Shown: positions 24,154 to 32,704, counted from the stretch's first letter. The stretch: 64,000 nt of DNA from Allokutzneria multivorans (GCF_039537405.1 NZ_BAABAL010000006.1:310001-374000); one strand, 5' to 3'. A program made the numbers and translations. Notes: a model not told the origin generated them from the letters alone.

Positions 24154-25311
24154 TCATCCCTGGAGCAGCCTGCGGCCGATCACCATGCGCTGGATCTGGT
24201 TGGTGCCCTCCACGATCTGGAGCACCTTGGCCTCGCGCATGTAGCGCTCCACCGGGTAGTCCTCGACGTAGCCCGCGCCGCCGAGCACCTGGACCATGTC
24301 CGTGGTGACCTTCATGCACATGTCGGTGGAGATCAGCTTCGCCATCGCGGCCTGCGTGGAGTACGACTGCCCCGCGTCCTTGCGCCGGGCGGCCGAGAGG
24401 TAGAGCTGCCGCGCCGCCTCGATGCCCGCGGCCGCGTCGGCGAGCATGAACGAGACGCCCTGGAACTCCCCGATGGCCCTGCCGAAGGCCGTGCGCTCCC
24501 TCGCGTAGGCGACCGCCACGTCCAGCGCGGCCTGCGCCACACCCACCGCGCACGCGGAGATCCCGAGCCGCCCCGCGTCCAGCGCCTCCAACGCGATCTT
24601 GAGGCCCTGCCCCTCGGTCCCGATGCGCCGGTCCGCCGGGAGCTGAGCGCCCTCGAAGACCACCTGAGCGGTCAGCGAGGCCTTCATGCCCATCTTGCGC
24701 TCGGGCCGCGCCACCGAGATCCCCGGAGTGTCCGCGTCCACCAGGAACGCCGAGATCCCCTTCGGGCCGTCGTCCCCCGTGCGCGCCAGCAACGTGTAGA
24801 AGTCCGCCGCGCCCGCGTGCGTGATCCACGCCTTGGTGCCCTGCACCGTGTAGACGCCGTGCTGGTCCGCCTTCGCGCTCGTGCGCAACGCCGCCGCGTC
24901 CGACCCGCTGTGCGGCTCCGAGAGGCAGTAGGCGCCCAGCTTCTCCCCGCCCAGCAACGACGGCAGCCAGCGCTCGCGCTGCTCGTCCGTGCCGAAGCTC
25001 GCCAGCGCGTGGCAGGACAGCGTGTGCACGCTGACCCCGAGGCCCACCGCCAGCCACGCCCGCGACAGCTCCTCGACGACCTGGAGGTACACCTCGTACG
25101 GCTGCTCGCCGCCGTCGTAGCGCTCCGGGTACGGCAGCCCCAGCAGGCCCGAGCGCCCCAGCGTGCGGAAGACCTCGCGCGGGAACTCCCCTGTCGCCTC
25201 GGCCTCAGCCGCCTTCGGCGCCAGTTCGCGCTGGGCCAGCTCGCGGGTCAGTGCGAGCAGCTCTGCGGCTTCCTCGGTCGGCAGCTGGCGTTCGATCACG
25301 GGCGCGCTCAT
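24154..25311 (-). CDS. Acyl-CoA dehydrogenase
   Basis: A 385-residue FAD-dependent acyl-CoA dehydrogenase. N-terminal helical domain, then YCLSEPHSGSDAAALRTSA and WITHAGAADFYTLLART of the FAD/substrate beta domain, and the C-terminal domain with the catalytic Glu in LQIVEGTNQIQRMVIGR. Substrate chain length cannot be read. It sits upstream of the glutaredoxin-like gene with almost no gap. Two palindromic sites lie just upstream of its start. Confidence 0.93.
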   Translation of the reverse strand: MSAPVIERQLPTEEAAELLALTRELAQRELAPKAAEAEATGEFPREVFRTLGRSGLLGLPYPERYDGGEQPYEVYLQVVEELSRAWLAVGLGVSVHTLSCHALASFGTDEQRERWLPSLLGGEKLGAYCLSEPHSGSDAAALRTSAKADQHGVYTVQGTKAWITHAGAADFYTLLARTGDDGPKGISAFLVDADTPGISVARPERKMGMKASLTAQVVFEGAQLPADRRIGTEGQGLKIALEALDAGRLGISACAVGVAQAALDVAVAYARERTAFGRAIGEFQGVSFMLADAAAGIEAARQLYLSAARRKDAGQSYSTQAAMAKLISTDMCMKVTTDMVQVLGGAGYVEDYPVERYMREAKVLQIVEGTNQIQRMVIGRRLLQG

Positions 25312-25343
25312 CGCGGCGGTCCTCCACGCGGGTGCTCAGAACT

Positions 25344-25387
25344 CGGACCGTCCGATTGTGGGGCCACCGATACTAGGAAGTCCAACT
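25344..25387 (-). promoter_or_regulatory. Candidate operators upstream of acyl-CoA dehydrogenase
   Basis: CGGACCGTCCG (25344-25354) is a perfect 11-bp palindrome 33 bp before the start codon; ACTAGGA-AG-TCCAACT (25372-25387) is an imperfect one. Such paired sites suit a TetR- or MerR-type regulator of fatty-acid catabolism. No regulator gene for it is adjacent. Confidence 0.4.
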
Positions 25388-25478
25388 ATCCGCGCACACC
25401 CCACACCCGCTCACTCCAACGCCACGTCCCCCGAGCGGCCCCCCGGAGCGCTCCGCGAGGACAACCCGGAGTTCAGGC

Positions 25479-25522
25479 GTCTTCAAGACCCACAAACCCC
25501 CCTGTTGATCATCGCTAACCGC
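25479..25522. repeat. Intergenic repeat element, short copy
   Basis: GTCTTCAAGACCCACAAACC and two further C's (25479-25500) are identical to 56123-56144, and ATCATCGCTAACCGC (25508-25522) is the exact reverse complement of 56190-56204. So two parts of the element between purU and a methyltransferase gene recur here, closer together. The rest of the 302-bp gap 25312-25613 holds only the candidate operators described separately. Confidence 0.8.
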
Positions 25523-25613
25523 CTCAATCCCTCTGGCCGCCCCGGTTGCCCTTGGCGCTTGCCTGACGATGGTCGGGACTGTCGGCCGTCTGACCTAGCT
25601 TGCGTCCGCGCGG

Positions 25614-26279
25614 TTGATCTACATCGACGACTCCGGTGCGCAGGCGTCCGGCCTGGCCGTCTACGGCTGGGTGGAGGTGCTCGCATCCGACTGGCGCCGT
25701 GCGCTGCGGACATGGCTCGACTGTCGCCGCGACCTGTACGCCGACACCGGCGTTCCAGCCAGCTACGAACTGCACGCCACGAGATTCGCCAACGGCAGGG
25801 GGCGCCCCACGGGCGGCACCCCCTGGGATCACAGCAAGGCCACCCGAACAGCCGTGATGAACGCGGCCTTCCAGACGATCGCCGAGCTGCCTGGCGCACG
25901 CGTCGGCGCGGTCTACCGCGAAACCACCGGGACGAACTTCGTCACGGCCAAGGCGAACCTCTACAGCGACCTGGTCGCCCTGCTCGACGAACGCCTGCAC
26001 GCCGCCGGAGAACTGGGCATGGTGTTCATGGACGGCGCCGGCACCGATCCGGCCTACCGGCTCGCCCACCGGAGCTTGAAGCTGGAGACGCGCTGCCTTC
26101 TCGAAGACCCGTCGTTCCAGGGATCACACACGAGCCAGTGGGTTCAGCAGGCAGACCTCATCGCGTACGCCGCGTTCATGGCAGTCCTGCGAGCTGACTC
26201 GAAAAGCGTGATGTGGCAGTGGTACCCGAAGATCCTGGGCGAGGTGTGCGCGGTGGGTGGTACGCCCTTGCGGTTGTGA
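25614..26279 (+). CDS. DUF3800 (RNase H-like fold) protein
   Basis: A 221-residue protein starting (TTG) with IYIDDSG, the signature of DUF3800. Other conserved acidic positions are in MVFMDGAGTDPAYR and QWVQQADLIAYAAF, consistent with an RNase H-like metal site. TTG is used because the family motif begins within the first residues and no ATG or GTG is available. Function is unproven; DUF3800 genes are often found with mobile or defence genes. It has no counterpart in the otherwise conserved synteny, and lies beside a dispersed repeat, so it is probably an insertion. Base composition is not obviously different. Confidence 0.8.
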   Translation: MIYIDDSGAQASGLAVYGWVEVLASDWRRALRTWLDCRRDLYADTGVPASYELHATRFANGRGRPTGGTPWDHSKATRTAVMNAAFQTIAELPGARVGAVYRETTGTNFVTAKANLYSDLVALLDERLHAAGELGMVFMDGAGTDPAYRLAHRSLKLETRCLLEDPSFQGSHTSQWVQQADLIAYAAFMAVLRADSKSVMWQWYPKILGEVCAVGGTPLRL

Positions 26280-26313
26280 ACAGCCAGACGAGGAAGCCCC
26301 GGAAAAGAAGCAA

Positions 26314-26344
26314 GACCCGTTGATCCACTGGAGTGGGACGGGTC
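26314..26344. terminator. Hairpin between convergent DUF3800 and acyl-CoA ligase genes
   Basis: GACCCGT (26314-26320) pairs with ACGGGTC (26338-26344), and an inner palindrome CCACTGGAGTGG extends the structure. It lies 35 bp after one stop and 38 bp before the other, preceded by an A-rich stretch (GGAAAAGAAGCAAGA). Confidence 0.65.
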
Positions 26345-26381
26345 CGCCCCTCAACCGTAGCGAACCGCGAGCGAAACGGGA

Positions 26382-27830
26382 CTACGAGTCGCGGAGTTTG
26401 CGGCGGGCGAGCTTGCCGGTGGCGGTGTGCGGCAGGGAGTCGACGAACTCGACCCTGGTCGGCACCTTGAACTTGGCGAGCCGCTCGGCGCAGTGGGCGA
26501 GGACCTTCTCCTCGCTGAGGTCGCTGTCCTCGGCCTTGATGATGACGATCTTGACGGCCTCGCCGGTGGTGTCGTCGGGGACGCCGACGGCAGCGGCCTC
26601 GCGCACGCCGTCAAGCTCGGCGAGCACGGACTCGACCTCGTGCGGGTACACGTTGAAGCCGTTCACGATGATCAGGTCGCCCGCGCGGTCCACCAGGTGC
26701 AGGTCGCCGTCGGAGTCGAAGTAGCCGACGTCGCCGGTGCGGAACCACCCGTCGACGTCGGGGCCGTCGGCGGCGTCGGGCCAGTAGCCGCTGAGCAGGT
26801 TGGCCCCGCGCGCGGCGACCAGGCCGGTGCTCTCGGCGTCCTCGCCCATCTCGAAGCCGTCGGGCAGCGCCTCGCCGTCGGAGTCGACCAGGCGGACCTC
26901 GACGCCGGGCAGCGCCTGGCCGACCGAGCCGGGCTTGATCCGCCCGGTGCCCAGGGTCGTGGTGAGCACGGGCCCCGTCTCGGTCAGGCCGTAGCCCTCG
27001 TAGATGTCGAGCCCGGTGATCTCGCGCATGCCGCGCAGAGCCTCGAAATCGAGCGGCGCGGCGCCAGAGGTGAACACGCGCACGGTGGCGAGCCGCTCGC
27101 GCAGCACCTCGGCGGGCTGGCGCAGCAGCACGGTGTACATCGGCGGGACGCCGACGAGCGTGGTGACGCGGTGGTTCTCGATCGCCTCCAGCGCCGCGTC
27201 CGCGTCGAAGCGGGCGAGCAGCACGCCGGTGCCCCCGCTCGCGCAGACCTGGAACAGGCCGGGGCCGAGGCCGTAGACGTGGAACAGCGGCAGCGCCAGC
27301 AGCACCCGGTCGGCGGCGGTCACCGGACAGGGGCGCAGCTCGGAGCACTGCTTGGTGTTGGCCAGCAACGCGCGGTGGGACAGCATCACGCCGCGCGGCG
27401 AGCCGGAGGTGCCCGAGGTGTAGGCGAGCACGGCGAGGTCCTCGCCGCCGCGCACCGAGTCGCCCGGGGTGAACGTGGTGTCCAGCGCGGGAACGTCCTC
27501 GGAGTCGATCACCACGCGGGCGCCGCTGTCGGAGAGCACGCGCTCCAGCTCGCGCTGCGAGACGCCGGGGCCGATCGGGACGACGGCGCAGCCCGCGCGC
27601 AGCGCGCCCAGCACGGCGACGCAGAACGGCAGGCCGGTCGGCAGCTTCACGGCGATCCGGTCACCGGGCTCGGCACCGTCGGCGCGCAGCCTCGCAGCCT
27701 CGGAGCTCACCGCGGAGTCCAGCTCGGCCCAGGTCAGCGTGCGCCCGTCGGCCGCGTCGATCAGCGCGGGGTGAGCCGCGCCCCGTTGGGCGGCCGCGCG
27801 CACCAGATCGGCGACGTTGACGACGGACAT
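26382..27830 (-). CDS. AMP-binding acyl-CoA ligase
   Basis: A 482-residue ANL-superfamily ligase. A3 P-loop motif YTSGTSGSPRGVMLSH, A5 IYEGYGLTETGP, A7 DGWFRTGDVGYFDSDGDL, A8 hinge VDRAGDLIIVNGFNVYP, and the catalytic lysine of A10 in PHTATGKLARRKL. It activates a carboxylic acid, probably a fatty acid, to the CoA thioester. It is one of two such ligases in the window (other at 43102). It has its own upstream region shared with divergent bldN. Confidence 0.9.
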   Translation of the reverse strand: MSVVNVADLVRAAAQRGAAHPALIDAADGRTLTWAELDSAVSSEAARLRADGAEPGDRIAVKLPTGLPFCVAVLGALRAGCAVVPIGPGVSQRELERVLSDSGARVVIDSEDVPALDTTFTPGDSVRGGEDLAVLAYTSGTSGSPRGVMLSHRALLANTKQCSELRPCPVTAADRVLLALPLFHVYGLGPGLFQVCASGGTGVLLARFDADAALEAIENHRVTTLVGVPPMYTVLLRQPAEVLRERLATVRVFTSGAAPLDFEALRGMREITGLDIYEGYGLTETGPVLTTTLGTGRIKPGSVGQALPGVEVRLVDSDGEALPDGFEMGEDAESTGLVAARGANLLSGYWPDAADGPDVDGWFRTGDVGYFDSDGDLHLVDRAGDLIIVNGFNVYPHEVESVLAELDGVREAAAVGVPDDTTGEAVKIVIIKAEDSDLSEEKVLAHCAERLAKFKVPTRVEFVDSLPHTATGKLARRKLRDS

Positions 27831-27962
27831 GCGCGACCTCCTACTGCTGGGCGATTCCGGGTGACCCGAAAGCGGATTACCCAGGACGCGAAGTCTGTCA
27901 TGGGTGTGCTACGTCACGCATCCGCCCGGCGTGCGTCACCCCCCCGGTGGCACCAGCCACTA

Positions 27963-27978
27963 CCTACCGACGAGTAGG
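27963..27978. promoter_or_regulatory. Inverted repeat in the bldN/ligase divergent promoter region
   Basis: CCTAC-CGACGA-GTAGG is a 16-bp inverted repeat 72 bp before the bldN start, inside the 219-bp divergent gap. The near-palindrome GTCACGCA...TGCGTCAC lies just upstream (about 27914-27938). These could be operators for a developmental or lipid regulator; no consensus is matched with certainty. Confidence 0.35.
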
Positions 27979-28049
27979 AAGACGTATGCTTCGGCGAACC
28001 GCCCCGGGCGGCGTGGCCGTCCTCACGCAGCGGAGCAAGGGAGCGGCGG

Positions 28050-28679
28050 ATGACCCAACCACTGGGCAAGGCCTGCTCAGGGCTTGCCCCGACGACCAGA
28101 ACGACCCTGCGTCCGGTTCCGGATGAGGCGGCGATGACCGATGTGTGGCGGCTGGTCGCCGCGGCGCAGGACGGCGACGTCGCGGCCTTCGGCGAGCTCT
28201 ACGACCGCTACGTCGACGTGGTCTACCGCTACGTGCTGTTCCGGCTCGGAGACCGCGCGCTCGCCGAGGACGTGACCAGCGAGACGTTCCTGCGCGCGCT
28301 GCGCCGCATCGGCTCGGTCAGCTACCAGGGCCGCGACGTGGGCGCGTGGTTCATCACCATCGCCCGCAACCTGGTGCTCGACCACGTGAAGTCCAGCCGG
28401 TACCGCTTCGAGGTGCCGACGGCGGAGCTGGGCGAGACCCGCGAGGAGCACGCCGGCCCCGAGCAGTCGGTGGTGCGCGACGCCACCAACGCCGAGGTGC
28501 TGCGCTGCGTCGACAAGCTCAACACCGACCAGCGCGAGTGCATCGTGCTGCGGTTCCTGCACGGCCTCTCGGTCGCCGAGACCGCCGAAGCGATGGGCCG
28601 CAACGAGGGCGCGGTCAAGGCACTCCAGCACCGCGCCGTGCGCAAGCTCGCGGAGCTGCTGCCCCGAAGCCTCCGCTGA
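28050..28679 (+). CDS. bldN: BldN-family ECF RNA polymerase sigma factor
   Basis: A 209-residue ECF sigma factor. Region 2 (about 45-110: FGELYDRYVDVVYRYV, AEDVTSETFLRALRRI, GAWFITIARNLVLDHVKSSRYR) and region 4 (about 145-200: QRECIVLRFLHGLSVAETAEAMGRNEGAVKALQHRAVRKL) are strikingly like S. coelicolor BldN/AdsA, and its position near rex-hem matches that genome. ATG at 28050 follows AAGGGAG with good spacing. This leaves a leader of only about 35 residues before region 2, shorter than the 86-residue pro-sequence of Streptomyces BldN. In streptomycetes BldN drives aerial development and is held by the anti-sigma RsbN. Confidence 0.9.
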   Translation: MTQPLGKACSGLAPTTRTTLRPVPDEAAMTDVWRLVAAAQDGDVAAFGELYDRYVDVVYRYVLFRLGDRALAEDVTSETFLRALRRIGSVSYQGRDVGAWFITIARNLVLDHVKSSRYRFEVPTAELGETREEHAGPEQSVVRDATNAEVLRCVDKLNTDQRECIVLRFLHGLSVAETAEAMGRNEGAVKALQHRAVRKLAELLPRSLR

Positions 28680-28748
28680 CGTCGCTCGACAGTGGCGTAA
28701 CCGATCCGGTATCACCTCGTTTGTCCAGTCTGGAAGGGACGGGCGACG

Positions 28749-28913
28749 GTGGGTGAGGAACGCGAGGACGAGGTGGTGGCGCTGCTGCGCCGCGCCGCTC
28801 CGCGCGATACCCCCGACCGGCAGACCCGGGACCGGATCAGGGCCAGGCTGCTCGCCGAGCTGAGCGCCGCCCCGCAGGCCGCCGCCGTGCCCGTGGCGCG
28901 CGCCGACAGCTGA
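28749..28913 (+). CDS. Very small protein downstream of bldN, candidate soluble anti-sigma remnant
   Basis: A 54-residue ORF with GTG start at 28749 and GGAAGGGAC upstream; sequence MGEEREDEVVALLRRAAP, then TPDRQTRDRIRARLLAELSA, then an Ala-rich tail. It occupies the position of the anti-sigma gene rsbN. The segment resembles the short helical N-terminal region of RsbN/DUF5667-type proteins, but there is no membrane helix and no extracytoplasmic domain. It may be a minimal anti-sigma factor or a decayed one. Ends 96 bp before the HAD gene. Confidence 0.6.
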   Translation: MGEEREDEVVALLRRAAPRDTPDRQTRDRIRARLLAELSAAPQAAAVPVARADS

Positions 28914-29009
28914 GCCTCTGGGCACATCCCCACAGTTGCGCCACCGGTCGATCGCTACCCTGGAACGGGTCATCAGCAGGCCAGACGATCAAGGACCGGA
29001 GGCGCCGAG

Positions 29010-29903
29010 GTGCCACTGTGGCGCAGGGATGTCGACAGCTCGGAGCGGGAGTCCCGGGCGATCGCGGCGGGCGAGGCCTCCGCCGAGGCCGCGGCCGCGG
29101 AGCTGGAAGCCGCCCTCGCCGTGCCGCCGGACCTGACCGCGGCGGCCTTCTTCGACGTGGACAACACGATGATGATGGGCGCGTCGATCTTCCACTTCGC
29201 CAGGGGCCTCGCGGCGCGGAAGTACTTCACCACCTCCGACCTCGCCGGGTTCGCCTGGCAGCAGCTGAAGTTCCGGATCGGCGGCAAGGAGGACGCGGAG
29301 GGCATCCGCAGCAGCCGTGAGCAGGCGCTGTCCTTCGTGGCGGGCCGCTCGGTGGAGGAGCTGGTCACCCTCGGCGAGGAGATCTACGACGAGCTGATGG
29401 CCGACCGGATCTGGTCCGGCACCAGGGCTCTCGCGCAGATGCACCTGGACGCGGGCCAGCGGGTCTGGCTGGTCACCGCGACCCCCGTGGAGCTGGCGCG
29501 GATCATCGCCCGCAGGCTCGGCCTGACCGGCGCGCTCGGCACGGTCGCGGAGAGCGTCGACGGCGTCTACACCGGGCGCTTGGTCGGCGATCTGCTGCAC
29601 GGACCGGGCAAGGCGCACGCGGTCCGCGCGCTCTCCGCCCGCGAGGGCCTGAACCTGCGCCGCTGCACGGCCTACTCGGACTCCGTCAACGACGTCCCGA
29701 TGCTCTCGGTCGTCGGCACCGCGGTCGCGGTCAACCCCGACCAGGGCCTGCGCGACGTGGCGCGGGCGCGCGGCTGGGAGATCCGCGACTTCCGCACCGG
29801 TCGCAAGGCGGCCCGGATCGGCGTGCCGTCGGTGCTGGGCGCAGGGGTCGTCGCAGGGGCCTTGGCGGCGGGCATGGCCTACCGCCGCCGCGGCCGTTCC
29901 TGA
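29010..29903 (+). CDS. HAD-IB family phosphatase (SerB1-like)
   Basis: A 297-residue HAD hydrolase. Motif I is FFDVDNTMM (Asp nucleophile, about residue 49), motif II VTATP, motif IV SDSVNDVPML, with a helical cap between I and II. A C-terminal membrane helix (GAGVVAGALAAGMAYRRR) anchors it. GTG at 29010 follows AAGGACCGGAGG. M. tuberculosis Rv0505c (annotated SerB1) is the positional counterpart; the true substrate is unknown and need not be phosphoserine. Confidence 0.88.
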   Translation: MPLWRRDVDSSERESRAIAAGEASAEAAAAELEAALAVPPDLTAAAFFDVDNTMMMGASIFHFARGLAARKYFTTSDLAGFAWQQLKFRIGGKEDAEGIRSSREQALSFVAGRSVEELVTLGEEIYDELMADRIWSGTRALAQMHLDAGQRVWLVTATPVELARIIARRLGLTGALGTVAESVDGVYTGRLVGDLLHGPGKAHAVRALSAREGLNLRRCTAYSDSVNDVPMLSVVGTAVAVNPDQGLRDVARARGWEIRDFRTGRKAARIGVPSVLGAGVVAGALAAGMAYRRRGRS

Positions 29904-29912
29904 CGGGTCGTC

Positions 29913-30320
29913 CTACCTGGGGCCGGGGCCACCGGGCCCGGGGCCGCCGGGGCCCTGCTGGTCCAGCGGCACGATGAAGACGGCGGTGCCGTAGGCCGCG
30001 ATCTCCGTGCTGCCGGGCATGATGTCGCCGCTCTCGAAGCGCATGGCGAGCACGGCGTTGGCGCCCATGCCCGCGGCGTTCTGCTTGAGCCTGCCGAGCG
30101 CCTCGAACCGCGAGTCGTTGAGCAGCTGGGTGTAACCGGCCTGCTCGCCGCCGAACATGCCCTTGAAGCTGGCACCGATGTCGGAGAAGGCGTTGCGGCT
30201 GCGCACGGTCGAGCCGAACACCTCGCCGATCACCCGGACGACGCGGTAGCCCGGCACGTCGTTCATCGTGCTGACCAGGATCGGTGGCGGCGGAGGCATG
30301 GGGGGCATGGGTTGGTTCAC
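29913..30320 (-). CDS. YbjQ/UPF0145 heavy-metal-binding-like protein
   Basis: About 135 residues. After a Met/Pro-rich N-terminus comes the YbjQ domain: ILVSTMNDVPGYRVVRVIGEVFG, then ALGRLKQNAAGMGANAVLAMRFESGD and YGTAVFIVPL, and a Gly/Pro tail. These proteins form pentamers and are of unknown function. GTG at 30320 is used; a longer frame begins at 30353 and ATG at 30308 is possible. It is convergent with the HAD gene, only 9 bp apart. Confidence 0.82.
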   Translation of the reverse strand: MNQPMPPMPPPPPILVSTMNDVPGYRVVRVIGEVFGSTVRSRNAFSDIGASFKGMFGGEQAGYTQLLNDSRFEALGRLKQNAAGMGANAVLAMRFESGDIMPGSTEIAAYGTAVFIVPLDQQGPGGPGPGGPGPR

Positions 30321-30395
30321 GGCGGGGATGCTAGCCGCGAGATCCGCCCCCACGCCGGAGAACGCCGGTGTTCAACCGGGGTTTCAGCCCAGCGT

Positions 30396-31397
30396 TCACC
30401 CGAGGAAGACGTTGCGGCGCTGGGTGAGCAGTCGGTAGAGCGTCTGCTGGATGGTCTCGCGCACCTGGTCGGTCAGGTTGAACACCAGCATCGGGTCGTC
30501 GGCCGCCCCCGCCTCGTACTGGTCGGTGGTGATCGGCTCGCCGAACTCGATGTACCACTTCGAGGGCAGCGGGACGAGGCCGAGCGGCCCGAGGTGCGGG
30601 AAGAACGGCGTCACCGGGAAGTACGGCAGGCCGAACAGCCTGGCCAGCGCCTTCACGTCGGCGATCATCGGGTAGATCTCCTCGGCGCCCACGATCGAGC
30701 ACGGGATGATCGGCACCCCGGTGCGCAGCGCGGCGGAGACGAAGCCACCCCTGCCGAAGCGCTGGAGCTTGTAGCGGTCGCGGTACGGCTTGCCGATGCC
30801 CTTGAAGCCCTCGGGCCAGACGCCGACCAGCTCGCCGTTGCGCAGCAGGCGCTCCGCGTCCGCGCCGCACGCGAGCGTGTGACCCGCCTTGCGGGCGAGC
30901 GCGCCGAGCACGGGGAACTTGAAGACCAGGTCGGCGGCCAGCATCCGCAGGTGCCGCTCGGCCGGGTGGTGGTCGCGGACCGCGAGGCCCGTCATCACCG
31001 CGTCCATCGGCATCAGCGTGCCGGAGTGGTTGGCCACCAGCAGCGCGCCGCCCTCGGCGGGCACGTTGTGCAGGCCGATCGTCTCGACGCGGAACCACTT
31101 CTCGTACAGCGGCCGCAGCGGCGGGAACAGCACCTTGTCGGTCAGCTCGCGGTCGAAGCCGAACTCGTCGACCTCGTAGTCACCGGTGAGCCGCTTGCGC
31201 ACGAAGGCGAGCGCGTCGGTCAGCCCGCGCTCCAACGCGGACTCCTCGCGCACCTGCTCGCGCTCGTCGGGCTTCTCCTCCTGCGGCGGCAGCTCGTCCT
31301 CGGCCGGGACCGGGCGCACCGGCGCTGATCCCGCAGGTTGCTGCTGTTGCTGCTTGCGCGCCACCGAGCGGATCGGGATCACTCGTGCTCCTGCCAT
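30396..31397 (-). CDS. PlsC-like lysophospholipid acyltransferase
   Basis: A 333-residue LPLAT-family acyltransferase. Motif I is NHSGTLMPMD (the His-to-Asp spacing is longer than the common HX4D), motif III WPEGFKGIGKPY, with VPIIPCSIVGAEE following. A Gln/Pro/Glu-rich N-terminal segment (1-60) precedes the domain. ATG at 31397 is chosen for GGAGGTGAGGACG upstream. It is coupled with the SDR gene 21 bp upstream, as Rv0502 is with Rv0501. It probably acylates a glycerolipid precursor. Confidence 0.88.
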   Translation of the reverse strand: MAGARVIPIRSVARKQQQQQPAGSAPVRPVPAEDELPPQEEKPDEREQVREESALERGLTDALAFVRKRLTGDYEVDEFGFDRELTDKVLFPPLRPLYEKWFRVETIGLHNVPAEGGALLVANHSGTLMPMDAVMTGLAVRDHHPAERHLRMLAADLVFKFPVLGALARKAGHTLACGADAERLLRNGELVGVWPEGFKGIGKPYRDRYKLQRFGRGGFVSAALRTGVPIIPCSIVGAEEIYPMIADVKALARLFGLPYFPVTPFFPHLGPLGLVPLPSKWYIEFGEPITTDQYEAGAADDPMLVFNLTDQVRETIQQTLYRLLTQRRNVFLG

Positions 31398-31418
31398 CGT
31401 CCTCACCTCCTCACTCCC

Positions 31419-32456
31419 TCATCGGCCCAGCCGGGCCAGCACTCCACGGATGCCCCGCTCGGCATCGTTGACGAGTTCCGGGTCGATCACCGGCCGCAGT
31501 CCCCGGCCGCGCACGTAGTCGTCGAAGGCCTGCTGGGTGGTCCACCTCGGGGTGAAGCCGAACTGCTCGCGCAGCTTGGCCGTGTCCACCACCCTGCCGA
31601 AGTTCAGGAACCGCATCTGCTCCGGCGAGAAGTCCACCAGCCTCGCCCCCCGCACCACCTGCGCGAAGGGCTGCACCGCGAAGCTGGGCACCGGCATCGG
31701 AACCCGGCCAGCGCGGCGGATGGCCTGGGAGAGCAGCAGCAGTCCGTCCGCTCCCGCGTTGAACACCCCTGGCAGGTCGTGCAGCGTCGCACGTTCCAGG
31801 ATCGCGAGGGCGTCCTCGGAGTGCAACAGCTGGACACGGGCGTCGTAACCGAGCACGGTCGGCACGACCGGCAGCGCGAAGTAGCGGGTGAGCACCGTGT
31901 CGATGCGCGGGCCGATGAAGTTGGTGAAGCGCAGCGTGGAGATGGTGACGTCCGGGCGGCGCCTGCCGTAGCCGCGCACGTAGCCCTCCACCTCGACCGC
32001 GTCCTTGGCGTAGCCGGAGGACGGCAGGTCCTTGGGGCCCATCGACTCGGTGAACACCGCGGGGTCGCGCGGGCTCGAACCGTAGACGGCGGTGGTCGAC
32101 TTGACCACGAACTTGCGCACCAGGTCGGACTTCTGGCACGCGGCCAGCAGCTGCATCGTCCCGATGACGTTCATTTCCTTCATCGCCGTGCGGCCGGTCG
32201 ACCCCGGGTTGGCCGAGAGCGAGGCGTGCACGACGGTGTCCACCTTGGCGGTGGCGATGACCTTGGCGATCAGCGGGTTGCGGATGTCCGCGCGGACGAA
32301 CTCGGCCCGGCCCATCCGGCGCAGCAGGTCGCGCGGCGGGGGCACGGTGTCGACCCCGAGCACGCGTTCGATGTCCGGGTTCGCGGCGAGGCGGGCTGCG
32401 AGGTGTCCGCCGAGGAAACGGCTGACCCCGGTGACGAGAACGACGTTGGGCGCCAT
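31419..32456 (-). CDS. NAD-dependent epimerase/dehydratase (extended SDR, GalE2-like)
   Basis: A 345-residue extended SDR: NAD-binding VLVTGVSRFLGGHLA (GxxxFLGxxL form), catalytic Ser/Thr and Tyr in VKSTTAVYGSS and SSGYAKDAVEVEGY. The Tyr-X3-Lys pair is YAKD, where Lys is at +2 rather than +4, so the catalytic geometry may be altered. Positional counterpart of M. tuberculosis galE2 (Rv0501). The substrate, probably a nucleotide sugar, is not known. Confidence 0.85.
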   Translation of the reverse strand: MAPNVVLVTGVSRFLGGHLAARLAANPDIERVLGVDTVPPPRDLLRRMGRAEFVRADIRNPLIAKVIATAKVDTVVHASLSANPGSTGRTAMKEMNVIGTMQLLAACQKSDLVRKFVVKSTTAVYGSSPRDPAVFTESMGPKDLPSSGYAKDAVEVEGYVRGYGRRRPDVTISTLRFTNFIGPRIDTVLTRYFALPVVPTVLGYDARVQLLHSEDALAILERATLHDLPGVFNAGADGLLLLSQAIRRAGRVPMPVPSFAVQPFAQVVRGARLVDFSPEQMRFLNFGRVVDTAKLREQFGFTPRWTTQQAFDDYVRGRGLRPVIDPELVNDAERGIRGVLARLGR

Positions 32457-32637
32457 GCGACTCCCTGGGCACTGGCGGTGAAGGGTGGGATGTTACCCGC
32501 CGGAAGCTTCGCAGGAGTCGGCCAGATCGTTAGCCGGATCCTGGACGCGTCACCGTACTGGACGAGTGCGTTTCCGATCACTCTGTGCTCCGGGGCACAC
32601 CGCGAGCCCGCCACGGAGGACGGTCCAGGACGCGCGA

Positions 32638-32670
32638 ACGCCCGCGCCGGAGCGTTCCGGGCGCGGGCGT
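32638..32670 (-). terminator. Terminator downstream of the 33-residue basic protein gene
   Basis: ACGCCCGCGCC (32638-32648) pairs with GGCGCGGGCGT (32660-32670), loop 11 bases, 35 bp after the minus-strand stop. The remaining gap to the SDR start (32457-32637) shows no gene. Confidence 0.7.
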
Positions 32671-32704
32671 CACGGGATTAACCGCAGGGGCGGTCGCGTA
32701 CTGC

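Noticed and set aside
31419..32456. Assignment of the SDR gene as a true UDP-galactose 4-epimerase
   Set aside because: The Tyr-Lys spacing differs from the YxxxK motif as I read it, so only a family-level call is made.
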